From positions 22,501 to 86,500 of the forward strand of contig WPIO01000243.1 in NCBI GenBank assembly GCA_009760855.2: DNA of 64,000 nt, given 5' to 3'. Shown here piece by piece: positions 10,029 through 20,400 of this stretch. How positions within the stretch are numbered: position 1 is the first letter of the stretch; each line of letters begins with the position of its first letter. The stretch is from Cristatella mucedo (lineage: Eukaryota > Bryozoa > Phylactolaemata > Cristatellidae). The position numbers and the translations under genes were made by a program. Under the pieces are notes generated by a model. The model was not told where the DNA came from. It saw only the letters and a list, made by a program, of their open reading frames with translations, and did not search any database.

Positions 10029-10322
10029 TATGATTAAAGTTTGGTTATAAGAAGTGGCGAGCCAAAATTTTTATCTAGAGCGATGGACAAGAACCGCATA
10101 AGAAAATTGTCAGGGGCAAGACCCGCAAGATTTTATGTAATCAGGGCTATAATCGTAATTAATGAAAATTACTAGCACTAAATCACAGTGCTTATTCGCA
10201 ATAAACTTGGTGGATACAAATCGAGCGAAAACAGGACGTAATTTTGTCGCTGGTGACGGTCGGGGTGTAGGGAATGGAGGGCCGCCCAGGTTGCTGCCCC
10301 TCCCCTCTATAAAAAACCAGTA

Positions 10323-10372
10323 TCTGCCCCTGTCCCCCTGTCCCCATGTCCCCATGTCCCTCTGTCCCCCTG
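10323..10372. repeat. Short (TGTCCCC)n tandem repeat
   Basis: Six or so 7-8 base units of type TGTCCCCC/TGTCCCCA. Confidence 0.8.
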
Positions 10373-10396
10373 GCTAGAGCCATGCCTGGCTAGGTA

Positions 10397-10446
10397 AACC
10401 AGTGGCAGAGCTCTAGCCATACTTGGCTAGAGCTCTGCCACTGGTT
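10397..10446. other. Perfect 23-bp hairpin, 4-nt loop
   Basis: Left arm AACCAGTGGCAGAGCTCTAG+CCA (10397-10419), loop TACT, right arm the exact reverse complement (10424-10446). It lies in the E-F intron, just left of a SINE. Confidence 0.95.
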
Positions 10447-10557
10447 AGAGAATGGATCCGTTTGCTCAGCCGAACTGCAAACAAGCTCAGGACGGGCCCG
10501 GGCTGAGACGTGCGACCACCGCATGGCGGAAAATCGTCTCACGTAGTGGCCGCGGCC

Positions 10558-10740
10558 TGGTGAGCCGCGATGGCACACTAGGTGAGGCGGTTGCTTTTCA
10601 AGACCTCGGTCCCAAGGTCGCGGGTTCGAAACCTGCCATGGGCGATCCTTTATCGGCACTGCAAGCAGTGGCGATAGCCCTAAAGCCCTCTTCTGTCGCT
10701 ATAGAAAATAGGCTGTCAAATCAGCTAGTATTTCTGTCTC
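10558..10740 (+). mobile_element. tRNA-derived SINE, subfamily 1
   Basis: Head GTGAGCCGCGATGGCACACT AGGTGAGGCGG (box A-like), box B GGGTTCGAAACC, body GGCGATCCTTTATCGGCACT GCAAGCAGTGGCGATAGC, end AGGCTGTCAAATCAGCTAGT. Same family as 22109, 23816 (minus), 31731, 31989 (minus) and 50622 (minus). It ends about 70 bp from exon E. Confidence 0.88.
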
Positions 10741-10812
10741 CGCTCCTTGTAGGCTCGGCTCCGCGGCCCAGCGAAGCCTTCGCTCCGATCTTACCGCTCG
10801 GCCGGCACTTAC

Positions 10813-10946
10813 CCCTTTGCCGAAAGGCAGGCCGGAAGACATGGCGGCGCAGCCCGCGAAGAACTTGGCCAACATGGACTTCCACGAAAGGAAGTCGTGC
10901 AGTTCGACGCCGCCCAATATGGCCTTCATTTCCGGCATGCCGGATC
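10813..10946 (-). CDS. CLC channel exon E, GSGMP motif and altered gating motif
   Basis: 134 nt encode the end of the split Gly plus 44 codons, the same number as the matching block of human ClC-2. It begins SGMPEMKAILGGVELHDFLS, so the first anion-binding motif GSGxP, whose serine lines the inner Cl- site, is intact. It ends SSGLPFGKG right at the donor GTAAGT. In nearly all gated CLC proteins this motif is G(K/R)EGP; the codon in the glutamate position here is GGG, glycine. No alternative GT donor nearby restores Glu. Acceptor TTTCAG, phase 0 out. The downstream intron (about 3.7 kb) carries SINE, LINE and microsatellite sequence. Confidence 0.95.
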
Positions 10947-11064
10947 CTGAAACGGCGCAAACAGCTCTCGGTCTCGCCGCCGTCTTCCGGCGGCGAGGAG
11001 CGGCGACGAGCGGCTGCGCGGCGACGGGCTAGCAACCGCGACTCGAAGCAGCTCGAGCGCTCAC

Positions 11065-11196
11065 CGGCCGCCTGCGGGTTCACGATGTGCACAATGCCCG
11101 CGCCGAGCACGCAGAAGGAGGAATGGTAGAAGATCCAGACGCCGTACTGTAGCCAAACGGAGACGTCCGCGGCGGCGTCGAACGAGAACATCCGGG
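11065..11196 (-). CDS. CLC channel exon D, second membrane helix
   Basis: 132 nt. The split codon gives Ala, then RMFSFDAAADVSVWLQYGVW, matching the short extracellular loop and SILLQYLAWVTYP helix of ClC-2; it ends with GAGIVHIVNPQAAG, matching SAGFTQILAPQAVG directly before the anion-coordinating GSGIP motif. Acceptor GTTGTTGCAG, donor GGCCG/GTGAGC, phase 1. The split Gly codon at the 3' end joins exon E to restore QAAGSGMPEMK across the junction, independent support for the splice assignment. Confidence 0.94.
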
Positions 11197-11359
11197 CTGC
11201 AACAACCGCCGGCGACCGAATGCGGCGCCGCGCAGCGAGGGCCTTCGGCTCGCGCCTCGCGTCTCAACCGGCGTCCACCTCGTCGGAATCGCGGCGGCCA
11301 GCTGCGGCTGCGTCTTCGCTGCTTCTCTGCAGCGCCCGCGCTCGCTCGCTGCTCTGTAC

Positions 11360-11488
11360 CTCTGTACGCCAGGCTGGCGACGAAGTCCATGAGATAGCCA
11401 ACGACGGCCACCACGACGCCGATGACAATGAGCAGCACCCAGTCTTCGCCCACGCGGTGCACGCCGTCCGCGAAGAGCCGCTGCAGTC
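11360..11488 (-). CDS. CLC channel exon C, first membrane helix
   Basis: 129 nt. The split first codon (A+GA) gives Arg, then LQRLFADGVHRVGEDWVLLI, matching the VGEDWIFL segment that opens the CLC membrane domain, followed by a hydrophobic helix VIGVVVAVVGYLMDFVASLA corresponding to the LVSWxMDYAIAACL helix of ClC-2. The MD pair in the helix is conserved. Acceptor CTCTCAG, donor AGAG/GTACAG (a slightly weak donor), phase 1. The intron to exon D is only about 160 bp, much shorter than most introns of this gene. Confidence 0.93.
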
Positions 11489-11810
11489 CTGAGAGGCGGC
11501 GCGGCATGACGTGCGTCGCGACGCACGGAACTCGAAGCGAGCGGGTGCGGCGACGTGCGAGCGGGGCCGGCGTCGGCGGCGGCGCTGCGAGTGCGGCCGA
11601 CTGTGCGGGCGAGCGGGGCCGGGCGCCGCCAGGCGGCGTCCCTGAGCGAGCGTCCCTGAGGAGCGGCGACGGCGGCGGCGGCGAATGATTTCACATCCGC
11701 TGTGCCGGCGAGCGCATCGAGCGGAGCTCGGACGCGAGCCGCCGACTCGCGCGCGCGCAGGCTTGCGCCGGAAGCTCGGAAGCCGACGGCCGCGCCCGCG
11801 GTCTTCTTAC

Positions 11811-11961
11811 TCGCGAAGCACCGGTAGGCGGAGTTGCTCTCCAGCCGCTTCCGGTCCCGCTGCTGAGCGCTTTTCTTCTTGAGGAGGGCTTGGTGGATCC
11901 TCTGCTCTTCGGCCTTGTGCCGCGCCGAGTCACCGAGCTCGCGCGTGTAGTGCCCGGCGAT
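11811..11961 (-). CDS. CLC channel exon B, YTxDLG block and basic linker
   Basis: 151 nt encode 50 codons plus one base. The exon opens with IAGHYTRELGDSARHKAEEQ, matching the MYGRYTxDLGxFAKxEA block just before the first membrane helix of ClC-1/ClC-2. The rest is strongly basic and helical (ALLKKKSAQQRDRKRLES), typical of invertebrate ClC-2-like proteins, which carry a longer charged linker here than vertebrate ones. The acceptor is a pyrimidine-rich tract ending GGTGCAG; the donor is GCGA/GTAAGA, phase 1. No ATG occurs in frame at the exon start, so the preceding residues must come from exon A or from an alternative first exon. Confidence 0.9.
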
Positions 11962-12061
11962 CTGCACCGGAAGAGAGCGGACGATGCAAATGGCGGCACC
12001 GTCGGTGGAGGGAGCGACGACTCGCGGCGACTCGGAGGCCTCAGTCGCAAGAGGGCGTGGC

Positions 12062-12470
12062 CGAGCGCCGAGCAGCGGTGACGGACGGCCGGCTGCTCAG
12101 AGCTCCGAGAGCGGCAGAAGCCGAACTGGCCTATCGTGAAGTGGCTCAGCTGCAGGAAGCTGGAATCAGCTGGAAGCAGCTGGGTCGCCTGACGCAGCAG
12201 CCAGACGCGGGCTGCCCAAAATGGCCAGCGACTCCTCGAAGGAGTCCAGAACGAGTGAATTGCTGCCGGTTGAGTTGCTGCCCCACCCGTTGTTTCTGCT
12301 CCCCAAGTGAGTGAATTTCATTTAAGTTCAATATGTGCTTCCTCATCCATCGTACAGTCAACCTGTTAGTTGCTGATTCTTTCGTTGTAGTCGTAAGGTA
12401 TATACCATATTAGACGCAATCAACTGCCAACTCCGTTCAGTCGCCACTTAGGTTATCGTGTAGCGACTTG
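12062..12470. other. Unassigned stretch in the A-B intron
   Basis: No gene, repeat family or RNA recognised; contains small CAGCTGGAA-type repeats at 12145-12185. Confidence 0.4.
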
Positions 12471-12545
12471 CAACGAGCATGGATGGAAATTAAGCACTTT
12501 TAGGGCGCTATGGTAATGATATATTATTTATTTATTTGCATTAAC
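12471..12545 (+). mobile_element. LINE family C 3' terminus
   Basis: GAGCATGGATGGAAATTAAG then TTAGGGCGCTATGG and an ATTATTTATTTATT tail; same subfamily end as 2796-2860. Confidence 0.65.
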
Positions 12546-12658
12546 TATAATTGAAGAGTTCGGTACTTGGTTTATTCATAGTTAATAACCAAGTGATATA
12601 CATTTTTGTCTACTGGGTCTCTCGCTATCCCAATTTCTCAGTCTATTTTTTCTCTCTC

Positions 12659-12660
<2 letters not shown>

Positions 12661-12702
<42 letters not shown>
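12661..12702. repeat. (TA)n microsatellite
   Basis: About 21 TA units abutting the 3' end of the family A copy that follows. Confidence 0.97.
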
Positions 12703-12704
<2 letters not shown>

Positions 12705-12711
12705 GTGATGA

Positions 12712-13048
12712 AATGTATCTCCGTCTGTAACTCCACAAAGTTATAAAGACCATATGGGTATTACGCAGGAGAGTTTTGTATAGCGCACTTGCAGCCTAAG
12801 CGGATTTCGGTACGCATTCGGTAGCCAACAGACTTTGTCTCACGCAAAAAAGAGAAAATGGGAAGCGTAGCAGAGTCCGGAGAGCAGTTGAGGTAGTGAG
12901 TAGCATGGAAGTAGCAGCTCAGGACCGCTGAAATGGATGAGCCATAGTCGGCAGTAGGAGAGTAGTTGTCGTTGCGTAAAAATTGTGGAAGCGAGTTCCA
13001 CAGTCTAGGACCTGCAGAGCTACAGCTTCTGTCGCCAAAGGTCATTAA
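12712..13048 (-). mobile_element. LINE family A 3' fragment (minus)
   Basis: Minus frame SCSSAGPRLWNSLPQFLRND then LPIFSFLRETKSVGYRMRTE, the family A C-terminus, to the terminal TCTGTAACTCCACAAAG reading. It is cut at about 13048 exactly where a second TA array starts, so TA repeats flank it on both sides. Confidence 0.92.
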
Positions 13049-13049
13049 G

Positions 13050-13050
13050 C

Positions 13051-13090
<40 letters not shown>

Positions 13091-13205
13091 GTGTGCGTGT
13101 GTGCGTGTGTGCGTGTGTGCGTGTGTGCGTGTGTGTGTGTATGTGTGTGTGTTTGTGTGCGCGTGCGCGCGCGTGTGCATGTGTATGCGTATGGTTTTGT
13201 GTGTT
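13050..13205. repeat. (TA)n then (GT)n imperfect array
   Basis: About 30 bases of TA, then GTGTGC/GTGTGT units with GCGC interruptions. Confidence 0.95.
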
Positions 13206-13379
13206 TGTGTTCAAATGTATTAATTCTGTCTGCCTTTCTCGCACTCCTTGTCTCTTTCTCCTTACTTGTCTTTGTCTCTATTTCACTGTCATATCTAATG
13301 CTCTATATTTGTCTGGCTCAATTTCTTCGCGTCTGTCGTCGTCACCTCTACCTCTGACTCTCTCTGATTGTCTTGTGGT

Positions 13380-13655
<276 letters not shown>

Positions 13656-13780
13656 CTAGCTTCTACTCTAGCATGACGAGGTGAGCATGCAAACTGGTGT
13701 TGAGACAGATCTGGTAAGTGACTGGGTGGATAAATAACGACCAGGTTAGGGTGGTGCAGCGCCAAGGAAAATGGCTTGAT

Positions 13781-13905
<125 letters not shown>

Positions 13906-14999
13906 ATATTTATATCTAAACATGAAATATTTTAGTGACATAATCCGATTTACCTCCATAAACAAACAAGACACACACGCACGCACTGTATTGTTTACTG
14001 AAGGTAGAGGTAAGGCGATTCGACCAGCCGATAATGTTTTCCATAATAGAAGGAAGTGTTCATTGACCTCGGCTACGGCCTTTCTGGGCCACACATTTCC
14101 GCCCTAATCGGGTGAAGTAGAAGTAAGTCGTCGCAATTACAGCTCTCGCCGTCACGTGCTCTCTCGCTGCAAAGCGGCAGCCCGAAGGACCGCTCTTCCG
14201 GCGACTCCCTTACGAATCCTTCGAGCAACTCGCGACGGCGAGCACACCAAGGCCAAGGTCACCGACGGTGAATCCGCAAGACCCGCAGACTGGCGCCTGG
14301 CCTCGAGCTGGCGGCTACGAGTAGCCCTATCCGGCCGGCTGCCGCCACCGCCGCAGCCGTCGCCGCTGCTCGAGCGACCGCGGGCTTCGGGCAGCACGCC
14401 GCATGAGCGGACAGCAAAAGCCGCTCGTTCGCGGTCGCATGCGTCCGCTAGAATGTTGCAGCATTACCGCTCTACAAATCATCGGCACGCCGAGCGGCCA
14501 CGGGCCCTGCCGATGTAACCGTCTGCGTGCCAGGGCTCGACGGCCCACTCACTTCCGCCGCGTGAGTACCTCGCTTGCGAGCCAACGCCCTGCCAGCAGC
14601 CAGTAGGGGGCGCTGGCTTACCGACGGCTCGTAAAAATGGCACTCAGGCGATAACTCGCGAGCCTACAGAGGCGGCGGTGTCTCAGTGCGCTGGTCGGGC
14701 CTCAGTCGAGAGCATTGCGGAGAGAGAACTGATTGCCCCTTTCAAGCTACTTTGTAATCGATTGCAGACAGCGAAAGCTGTACAGCTGCCATGGTGTGTT
14801 TACGCGAGGTCAAACGGCACGACGTCCGGAACGGGGTAGTCGATGTCGACGCCGAGATACGAAGGACGTCGACGATCAGGGGAAAAGGAGGAAGGAGATG
14901 TTGGTGAGGATGCGAGCGCTTCACGCGAGCCACTTCCGCGTTCACAGCGCCCTATCTGGTATGCCGCTAATTCCCGAGAACGAAGCGGTCTGTCGCTAC

Positions 15000-15115
15000 A
15001 GAATAATAACGTCAATAATAAGAATAAAAATAATTATACAATAATTGCAAGAAATGTGTGTACTGTCCACAAACGACTAAATTTGTTTAGGCATTTTACA
15101 TGTGCTGCGATAATA
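15000..15115 (-). mobile_element. Decayed LINE family B 3' end (minus)
   Basis: AATAATAACGTCAATAATAAG tail region followed by TTTAGGCATTTTACATGTGC, the family B landmark in reverse; the ORF end is absent. Confidence 0.45.
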
Positions 15116-16704
15116 AGCCAAAGTTGATTAAGTAAAGGCACTGTGTCACGCACTACTCCCCAGCCGAAATGCAAATTCTGCTAAATGGCATGCCGCTTAA
15201 GGTGGCGCAAAACAAGTCAGCTGAGCCAACTCGCGCTGCGAAATCATCGCATTCAGCAGCCCGGCTCATTTTTCGCACCGCTCTCGCCGCTGAGATGCAT
15301 AAGCGAGTCAGTCGCGTATCGGGTCGCTAACATTACCGCGTCAACCGCTCTGCCGCCGGGCGCCGCGACGCACCCGCCTGCAGCGGAATGCAGCCTCTGG
15401 TGCCTCTGCATTCTTCCGGCCGCTGCGCGCGCCGATCGTCCCGGCGCCGATCCGGCGCCGATCTGTCGCCGTCGAGGCGCTCTCGAGCGCACGCGCGCTG
15501 CGACGGTCATCGAAGGTCCGAGTGCGCTGTCCGCGGCAGAGGCGGGCAGGCTCGCGTGTCCGGTAGCAGGCTCGAGCGCACAATATCGCCGGGCCGCTCC
15601 TTCTGCTGCCGACTAGCGGGACTTACGACAAGTTCGTTCGGCACGCCGGAAGCGTCCCGCCACCCGGTCGGAGACCTCCGCGCCGCCGCGGCCGCCGCCC
15701 CTGCGCCGTCGCCGCTGACGCAGTCGTTGTTATTACGGTCCGCTTGGTCGACCGACCGTACGTTTGCCGGCGGCGGCAGCACCTCAGCCTCACCGACCGC
15801 CGCGGCGGTCATCCGCTGCGGCCGCGACGCGACGGCGGCCGCCGCCGCCGTCGCGGCTCGGCGAGTGCATTTCCCCGCGGGCAGCTGGCGCGCTCGCCGC
15901 GGCGGCGACGTGGCAAAGGCCCGCGAGACGTCGATCCTCGCTCATTACAAGGCGGTCGAGGGATGGGAAGGAATGACAATGTGCGCCGATGGATTCGCTT
16001 TGGCGGCTATTGACTTCTGCGCCGGTTCAATCAGAGCGCGACGCCCGCTCCGCTCGGCGCGCTCGGCTCGATCGAATCGAAAGCGAACCGCCGCCGCCGA
16101 CGCCGCCGACGCCGCCGACGCCGCCGCCGTTGCGCCGAACGAGCTAGGAGCGCACTGGGATCAGCCGCAGCCAGCGGCTGCCGAACACGAGGGAACGATG
16201 GCGACGCCCGGCTCGAGTAATGGCGAGCGAACAAGTGCACCTTCCAGTTTTCCGACCTCTAGGCTGGGTGTTGTGCCACTGCGGCATCCAGCAGTCGAAG
16301 CTCGCTCAGAGAGACAGCTCAAACGAGCGGCCGCCGTCGCCGCTACGAGCAGCCGGCAGTCGGCGGTCGAGCTCCCAACTCGCCGACTGCAGGCTGCTCG
16401 GTCCAAGCCAGCCATCAGCGGCGGCTGCCGCGCGCGACGAATTCGAAAGCTAGGCAGTCGTCACACGGAGCGCGCAGCCGCCGCCGCCGCTGCCCCTACG
16501 ACCTCGACGAGTGCCCGGGGTGCTGCGGGCGCCTGGGCGATTTCTTGAGGAGACTGCAGCCGTCCTCCGTCCCTCTTAGCTGCACCGCTGTCTGCTGTCA
16601 TGGGGCTTTGCGGTCGCGGCGACCCTTCGACTTGCCGGCACGCCCGAGGCTTGCGTAAATTAAGGCTAGCGAAACCGACCGCGCGCGGGAGATCGGTCGG
16701 CATA

Positions 16705-16746
16705 GCCGAGCGCCAGCGGCCGCCAAGGCGGCCGCTGGCGCTCGGC
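16705..16746. other. Perfect 20-bp inverted repeat, 2-nt spacer
   Basis: GCCGAGCGCCAGCGGCCGCC, AA, then its exact reverse complement. It contains two NotI-type GCGGCCGC cores and is almost entirely G/C, so it would form a very stable hairpin or cruciform. Confidence 0.97.
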
Positions 16747-16803
16747 TTTCGCCGGCTGGTGGCGAAATGGGTCGCCGTCGACGTCTGAGGACGTCTGAGC
16801 ACT

Positions 16804-16836
16804 CTAGAACGTTCTGCGCGCTCTAGAACGTTCTGC
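16804..16836. promoter_or_regulatory. Tandem heat-shock-element-like sites
   Basis: CTAGAACGTTCTGC at 16804-16817 and again at 16823-16836. Each contains GAAnnTTC and fits 13 of 14 positions of CnnGAAnnTTCnnG, the core heat-shock element. Factor binding and target gene are unknown. Confidence 0.35.
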
Positions 16837-17659
16837 CGCCTCCACGCGTATCGCGTGTACGTCTGGATCGGCCGCCGAGCGTCGTTTTGTCAGCGGCGCT
16901 CAGCTTGAGCGGCGGCCACGGGCAGACATTGCGGCGTTTCGGATCACACGCACGCGGGCAAGTTCGATCGGGAAAGGATATTTAATTGCGCGCGCCGATT
17001 TGCAGCATCAGACTTCGTTACGAGCGCTGGAGTTCGGAAAAATCCATAAGACGACGGCGTCGGACAGACAGCTCGCGATGCTCCCCCGCGTGAAGGCTGC
17101 TCTATGAGAATCGGAGAGCGAGCAAAATAATGCCTAACGAGCGCGCGAGACAAGACGAGCTTTTACGCTGAGGCTGAGTCACGCAGCGGCAGCGACGACC
17201 AGCAGCAGAATGCCGCCGTGGCGGCCAAAACAGCAACTGCATGCGCCTCGCCGGCGGTATCTACTAATAAGTCAGGGCGTCGCAGAGCGGCGTCCGCCCT
17301 TACCTATTAAGGAATACGAGCGAGAAGCCGGTACAAGCTAAGGACTAAGCAGCGGGGCGGACGCGCGCGCACAAACTTGCTTGCGCGCGGCTCCCTCCAC
17401 CACCCTCATTCGCCGCCGCCGCCACCGCTCGTCTTATTTGTAAAGTCGTGCCGCTCCTACGATCAGGAGAAGGCTCTACATGCGACACGACTCCTCGTCG
17501 TCCGTCCGTGGAAGTTTGACCTTCAGCAACCTTCAGCTGCGGCCCCGCCCGCCCTCGGAATCTGGCGTCCGCAGACCCCTCATCTCTACGAACGACGCGC
17601 AGACGGACGACGCCTTTCCCACTAAGCCAGCGGTCGCACCACCGCACGCGCACAACCGC

Positions 17660-17700
17660 GCTAAGACACACTTACACACACACACTTACACACACAAACG
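17660..17700. repeat. Short (CA)n-rich tract
   Basis: ACACACTTACACACACACAC with TTA interruptions. Confidence 0.8.
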
Positions 17701-17760
17701 CGCGCGAGCACGCACGCACATACGAACGAGTACACGCGCACGCATGCACTTCAAATATAG

Positions 17761-18880
17761 CTATTTGCGTACAAGCGTTTCAACAAGAATAATTATGCGA
17801 CATATATATGGAACAGGTAAATAAGCTATGTAGCTGAATTGGGCCGGTGTTGCTGCCCAAAACGGTAGGAAGCTATTATATGAAACAGCTGTAAGTGCAA
17901 TGCGAGTGTTTACCTCCGCAAAATGACTGATAGTTACGGTGTCCTCGAGTCATCCGTACGGAAAACAGAAATCAGCACGATCGTAAACTTCCTGCTAAGT
18001 TTGAGCGTAAGCCGCCCTGAGTACAATTTTTTGTAGACTTATCGCTGCAAGTAATCTCCGAATGACTTTTTTTGGTCATCGAAAGACTCATTTAGGGCTG
18101 CAGCAACAAGTAGAATACCGTAGAGCTCCCGGATTACGACTCTAATCTGTCTCCGGACTTGGGTCGTAACAAAAGTCAATCGTAACCCGGATTTGGATTT
18201 TCAATGAGGTATTATAAGTAAAAATTATTTCGTTCCAGAGCCCGGCAAAAATTTGCAAACAAAATCATGTTTTCACTAACCAAGAGGGAAAACACTCAAA
18301 CAAATGTTGCAAACACTTCTCCACTCTTGATGGGGATGACGTCATCGCACGATGCCTTTCTTCATTCCTTGACGAGGTTTCTACTCTACCGTCAACCGAC
18401 CCCGTGCTATGCAATTTCACCTTATTGGCACCTTCAGGGCTCGACTAAGCGCTCGATAAATTGACGTGAATGTTTTTGCCTTCAGCTAATTTTTTGGATA
18501 TGTGTGACAGCTGATCCATTTTGAGTCCCCTATAAGCAAAACGGTTCGGCTCTAAGCCCGAGTCATTCCTTAGCTATTCCGGGTGTTCCTAAACCACATA
18601 GTTAGTCACCCGATGCGTTCGTAATCCTAGCTAAAAGACAGTAAACCTTTAAATTTAATGCGGTCTCAATACATTCGCAATCCGAATCGAGAAGAATCTC
18701 ACCTGAAACAACGTGCCGGACGCCCTGTGCTACTCCCCTCTGTAATCGGCAGGGAGAAAGTTTCCAAAATGGCGCCTTTGCACCATCTTGCAATCATTGC
18801 AGAAAGAGGTAGAATAGTAAGTGCCCTACACTGACCGGTTAGATCAACAGCTGGACGCTGTCTGCCCACTTAGTTTTGAT
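17761..18880. other. Unassigned intronic DNA
   Basis: Balanced composition. I see no repeat family, RNA gene or homologous frame here. Confidence 0.4.
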
Positions 18881-20400
18881 CAGTGAGCCAGTCTACCGCT
18901 GCCCAAACTTCCGCTCTGGCCGACAGAGCGCTGCTCGCCCGGTTACGACTGCTACCCTCTCGGACCTTCGAGCTCCTCCCGTCAGCGGTCCCTCTGGGCG
19001 CCGCTCGAACAAATCTTCCTCGTAGCCGGCCAATCAATCGCCTTTCTTCCGCACCAAGCCTCCAAAATGATCCGCAGATTTTCCGAGGCTCCTCCGCCGG
19101 CCTGCGGGGGGGGCACCACCCCCGGGAGGTCCGGGCTGGGGCCGGATGAGCGCCCCGCCCCGTCTAGAGGTGTGTCGTCGCCATACTTCGTCTACGCGGC
19201 GGCAGCGGCGTCTGCGGCGTCTGTCGCGGCCTCAAACTGAATGAGCGTCGGGTCTATAATGACCGGTTGGGAGTTTTCACACGGCGGCGGCTGCTGCCAT
19301 CCGGGGACCTCGCGCTATAGCAGCCGCTCGTCTCCTTTCGCTCGATTGCAACGACGCGGCAGCCGCAGCGCTCACGCTCCGTACCAGGACGGGACGTCGT
19401 CGTCGCGCGCGCGCGCGAAGGACAGCACGCGACGAGCGCTCGGCTCCGCTCGCGCCTTCGCTGGCGAAGCGCCGCCAAAAGCGATCGGTTCTCGCGGCGC
19501 CGCAGCAGAACGTCTCGTAAGCAAGCTTCCGGGCAATAACTTTCGATCAACCAATCTTTCAGTCGCGGTAAGTCATTCGCACTATGCGCTCGCAGTAGAC
19601 CGGCACATTTCGTGCTCTACGTCTGCTCTTGGGATCATTTCTGCGGCCGTCCGGGCCGTTGAAAAAGCCGGGCATGCTGGCCCGGCACGCTGCACCCAGG
19701 AGTTCGCTCTGGGCGACATGCCCACCGGTTCTCTCCTCCCCGAACCAAAGAGAGACAGCAGCAGCACCAGCTCCTCGGAGCGGCCTTACTAAGTGAAGAG
19801 TATCGCAGGAAACAGAAGTCACAGCGTCGTCTAAATAAAGCTCCGAAGCTCTATCGTAGCTGCCTAGGTCAGAGCTAAAAAAAAATGGCGGCGGCCAATA
19901 GAATGGCAAGGTCTGGTGACGATAGCGAACCAGTCTAGACGTAAACATGGCTGAGGCAAACATGGACGCCGAATCAATGGAGCGACGTCAACAAGAGCTG
20001 GCTGCGCTGGGTGCGCTCGGCGGGAGTCTGGCGGAAGACTTTTCAACAGAGAAAACGGACGAATGGGACCTCCGACGCTTGGGCCCCCAGGCCCTGCGCT
20101 CGTACGGCAGCGTCGCAGTCGCGCGGCGAGACCGCAGCCCGCGGCGCCGACTAATTTGAGTCGTGAGCCGCACACCCACCATTCAGGCCTCAAGCTGCTT
20201 CTGCGGCCGCGACATTTTTTGGTGCACCCACTTTGAAGAGAGAGAGGAAATTGTTATTCTCGGCAACGGGAGAAGTTTGCGAACGACTGAAAACCCCGCG
20301 GGTTAGTGCGACACTGGAGCTACAAAAGACTGGGACGCGTGTCTTGGACACGGTGAAGCGTGCTCTGGCCTCCGACATATTCCGCCTAGGCCGCTATTAA
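18881..20400. other. GC-rich intronic block
   Basis: CpG-rich with a GGGGGGGCACCACCCCC hairpin near 19106-19122. Apart from the small frame at 19947-20159 nothing gene-like was recognised. Confidence 0.35.
19947..20159 (+). CDS. Small unrecognised ORF, 70 codons
   Basis: An ATG in a good context (AACATGG) opens MAEANMDAESMERRQQELAA then LGALGGSLAEDFSTEKTDEW, and the frame stops after a basic tail RRDRSPRRRLI. The first half has a protein-like, acidic, helix-forming composition unlike the Ala/Arg frames of the surrounding GC-rich DNA. A short upstream frame begins at 19884 (MAAANRMARSGDDSEPV). I recognise no family. It could be a first exon, a small protein on the strand opposite the channel gene, or chance. 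Confidence 0.2.
   Translation: MAEANMDAESMERRQQELAALGALGGSLAEDFSTEKTDEWDLRRLGPQALRSYGSVAVARRDRSPRRRLI

Larger units (their letters stand above)
14150..17650. other. GC- and CpG-rich block inside the A-B intron
   Basis: Strongly CpG-rich with (CGCCGC/GACGCC) runs at 15840-15855 and 16077-16132. The 386-codon plus-strand frame 15388-16548 is Ala/Arg-rich and shows no domain; I treat it as a composition artefact. AT-rich LINE-like DNA interrupts the block near 15000-15120. The block could be a CpG-island promoter for a shorter channel transcript, which is only an inference. Confidence 0.45.

Noticed and set aside
15388..16548. 386-codon open frame on the plus strand
   Set aside because: Ala/Arg/Ser-rich with low-complexity runs in a CpG-rich block; no domain, and neighbouring frames on both strands are equally open. 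GC-rich DNA lacks stop codons by chance.
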